Shown piece by piece: positions 7,308-7,778 of a stretch of 7,778 bases of DNA. A program made the position numbers and the translations under genes. The stretch is from Actinomycetota bacterium (GTDB taxonomy: Bacteria; Actinomycetota; Actinomycetes; Nanopelagicales; Nanopelagicaceae): positions 1 to 7,778 of the forward strand of contig CANKCT010000035.1 in the NCBI GenBank assembly GCA_947480465.1. The letters run 5' to 3'. The stretch's first letter is position 1. Every line of letters begins with the position of its first letter. Under the pieces are notes generated by a model. It had not been told where the DNA came from. It ran no database searches and saw nothing but the letters and a program-made list of their open reading frames with translations.

Positions 7308-7778
7308 TTAAGAGCCTGGAGGGCAGCCTCTCCAAAGCAATTCGGTTTGAGGGAATCGCTTGTTACAGAAAGCATAGACCTCTGAGTAAAAATCTGAGAT
7401 TTCTTTTCTCAGTTCCAAATCTATTGATATGTGGTCATTACCACTATTGATTTTTTCGGACCCCCATGAGAAATTGGACGGTACGCCACAAAATTTTGAG
7501 AACTTTTCAATGTTAACTTCAGTAAACATTTCTTCAAAAATACCGTAATAGATATCTTGAGGTTCGAAGACTTTATCGAGCTCTAGAATCGTGAGGTGGT
7601 AATTAGTTCTTAGACTGTAACGTTTTGAGTTGTAGAGTGCTCCTAAGTTCCTGCCTGTAGACCTGCGTATGATGGTGTTATGTCACCAGTTATGTTGAAT
7701 TCGCCGTTCATCAATCCTGCAAAGTATTGCTCGTATGGAAGAGAATCAGATTGCATCCGATTTCTTAAATTCAAAATA
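7308..7778 (-). pseudogene. Broken sulfotransferase gene (PAPS-dependent family), 5' end outside window
   Basis: Two minus-strand frames each carry part of one sulfotransferase. The first enters from the window edge (7777 down to TAG at 7643-7645). It reads YEQYFAGLMNG then GDITPSYAGLQ (about 7687-7655), the family's G(E/D)xTPxY block. The second is open from 7682 to the stop at 7308. It holds RTNYHLTILELDKVFEP (7560-7610), the acceptor-side block FEEMFTEVNIEKFSKFCGVP, and an end typical of the family, DFYSEVYAFCNKRFP..LW. Intact members have roughly 70-90 residues between these blocks, including the 3'-phosphate-binding RxPVxRxxS segment. Here only a few codons remain and the frame changes around 7640-7685. 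Deletion plus frameshift is the simplest reading. The ATG at 7529 starts only a 73-residue fragment and is not a real start. The original sulfated substrate is unknown. Confidence 0.72.

Noticed and set aside
7308..7529. A separate 73-residue gene starting at the ATG at 7529
   Set aside because: Sulfotransferase homology continues upstream of this ATG in the same frame, so it is part of a broken larger gene.

Overview
The window reads as a piece of a compact, moderately AT-rich actinobacterial chromosome. The proteins look actinobacterial: a GH36 alpha-galactosidase tail, GlpK/GlpD, an NnrD-type dehydratase, and a small protein resembling the C-terminal domain of actinobacterial DnaX. Base composition is low for that phylum, genes are packed with overlapping stops, and one gene appears to have a leaderless promoter. 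Together these suggest a streamlined aquatic lineage such as the freshwater acI group (Nanopelagicales). That placement is inference from protein flavour and composition, not a database result.

Layout. (1) 1-521, plus strand: the C-terminal ~172 codons of an alpha-galactosidase whose catalytic domain lies upstream of the window. (2) 518-2005, minus: glycerol kinase glpK, ending tail-to-tail on the galactosidase stop. (3) 2006-2074: a 69-bp divergent control region. (4) 2075-3748, plus: FAD-dependent glycerol-3-phosphate dehydrogenase glpD. GlpK and GlpD together turn glycerol into dihydroxyacetone phosphate. (5) 3738-6320, minus: a response regulator, a stand-alone DnaX/tau C-terminal-like protein, and a secreted GH25 muramidase. 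The last two are joined by an ATGA overlap, and the set ends by overlapping the glpD tail by 11 bp. (6) 6368-7222, minus: nnrD, the ADP-dependent NAD(P)H-hydrate repair dehydratase. (7) 7308-7778, minus: remains of a PAPS-dependent sulfotransferase, broken by a frame change and apparently an internal deletion.

The first half is carbon use (galactosides, glycerol). The second half combines cell-wall remodelling, regulation and metabolite repair. Items most worth a second look are the free-standing DnaX-tail protein coupled to a secreted lysozyme, the response regulator with altered switch and DNA-recognition residues, and the sulfotransferase wreck. No CRISPR array, transposase, tRNA or rRNA was seen.
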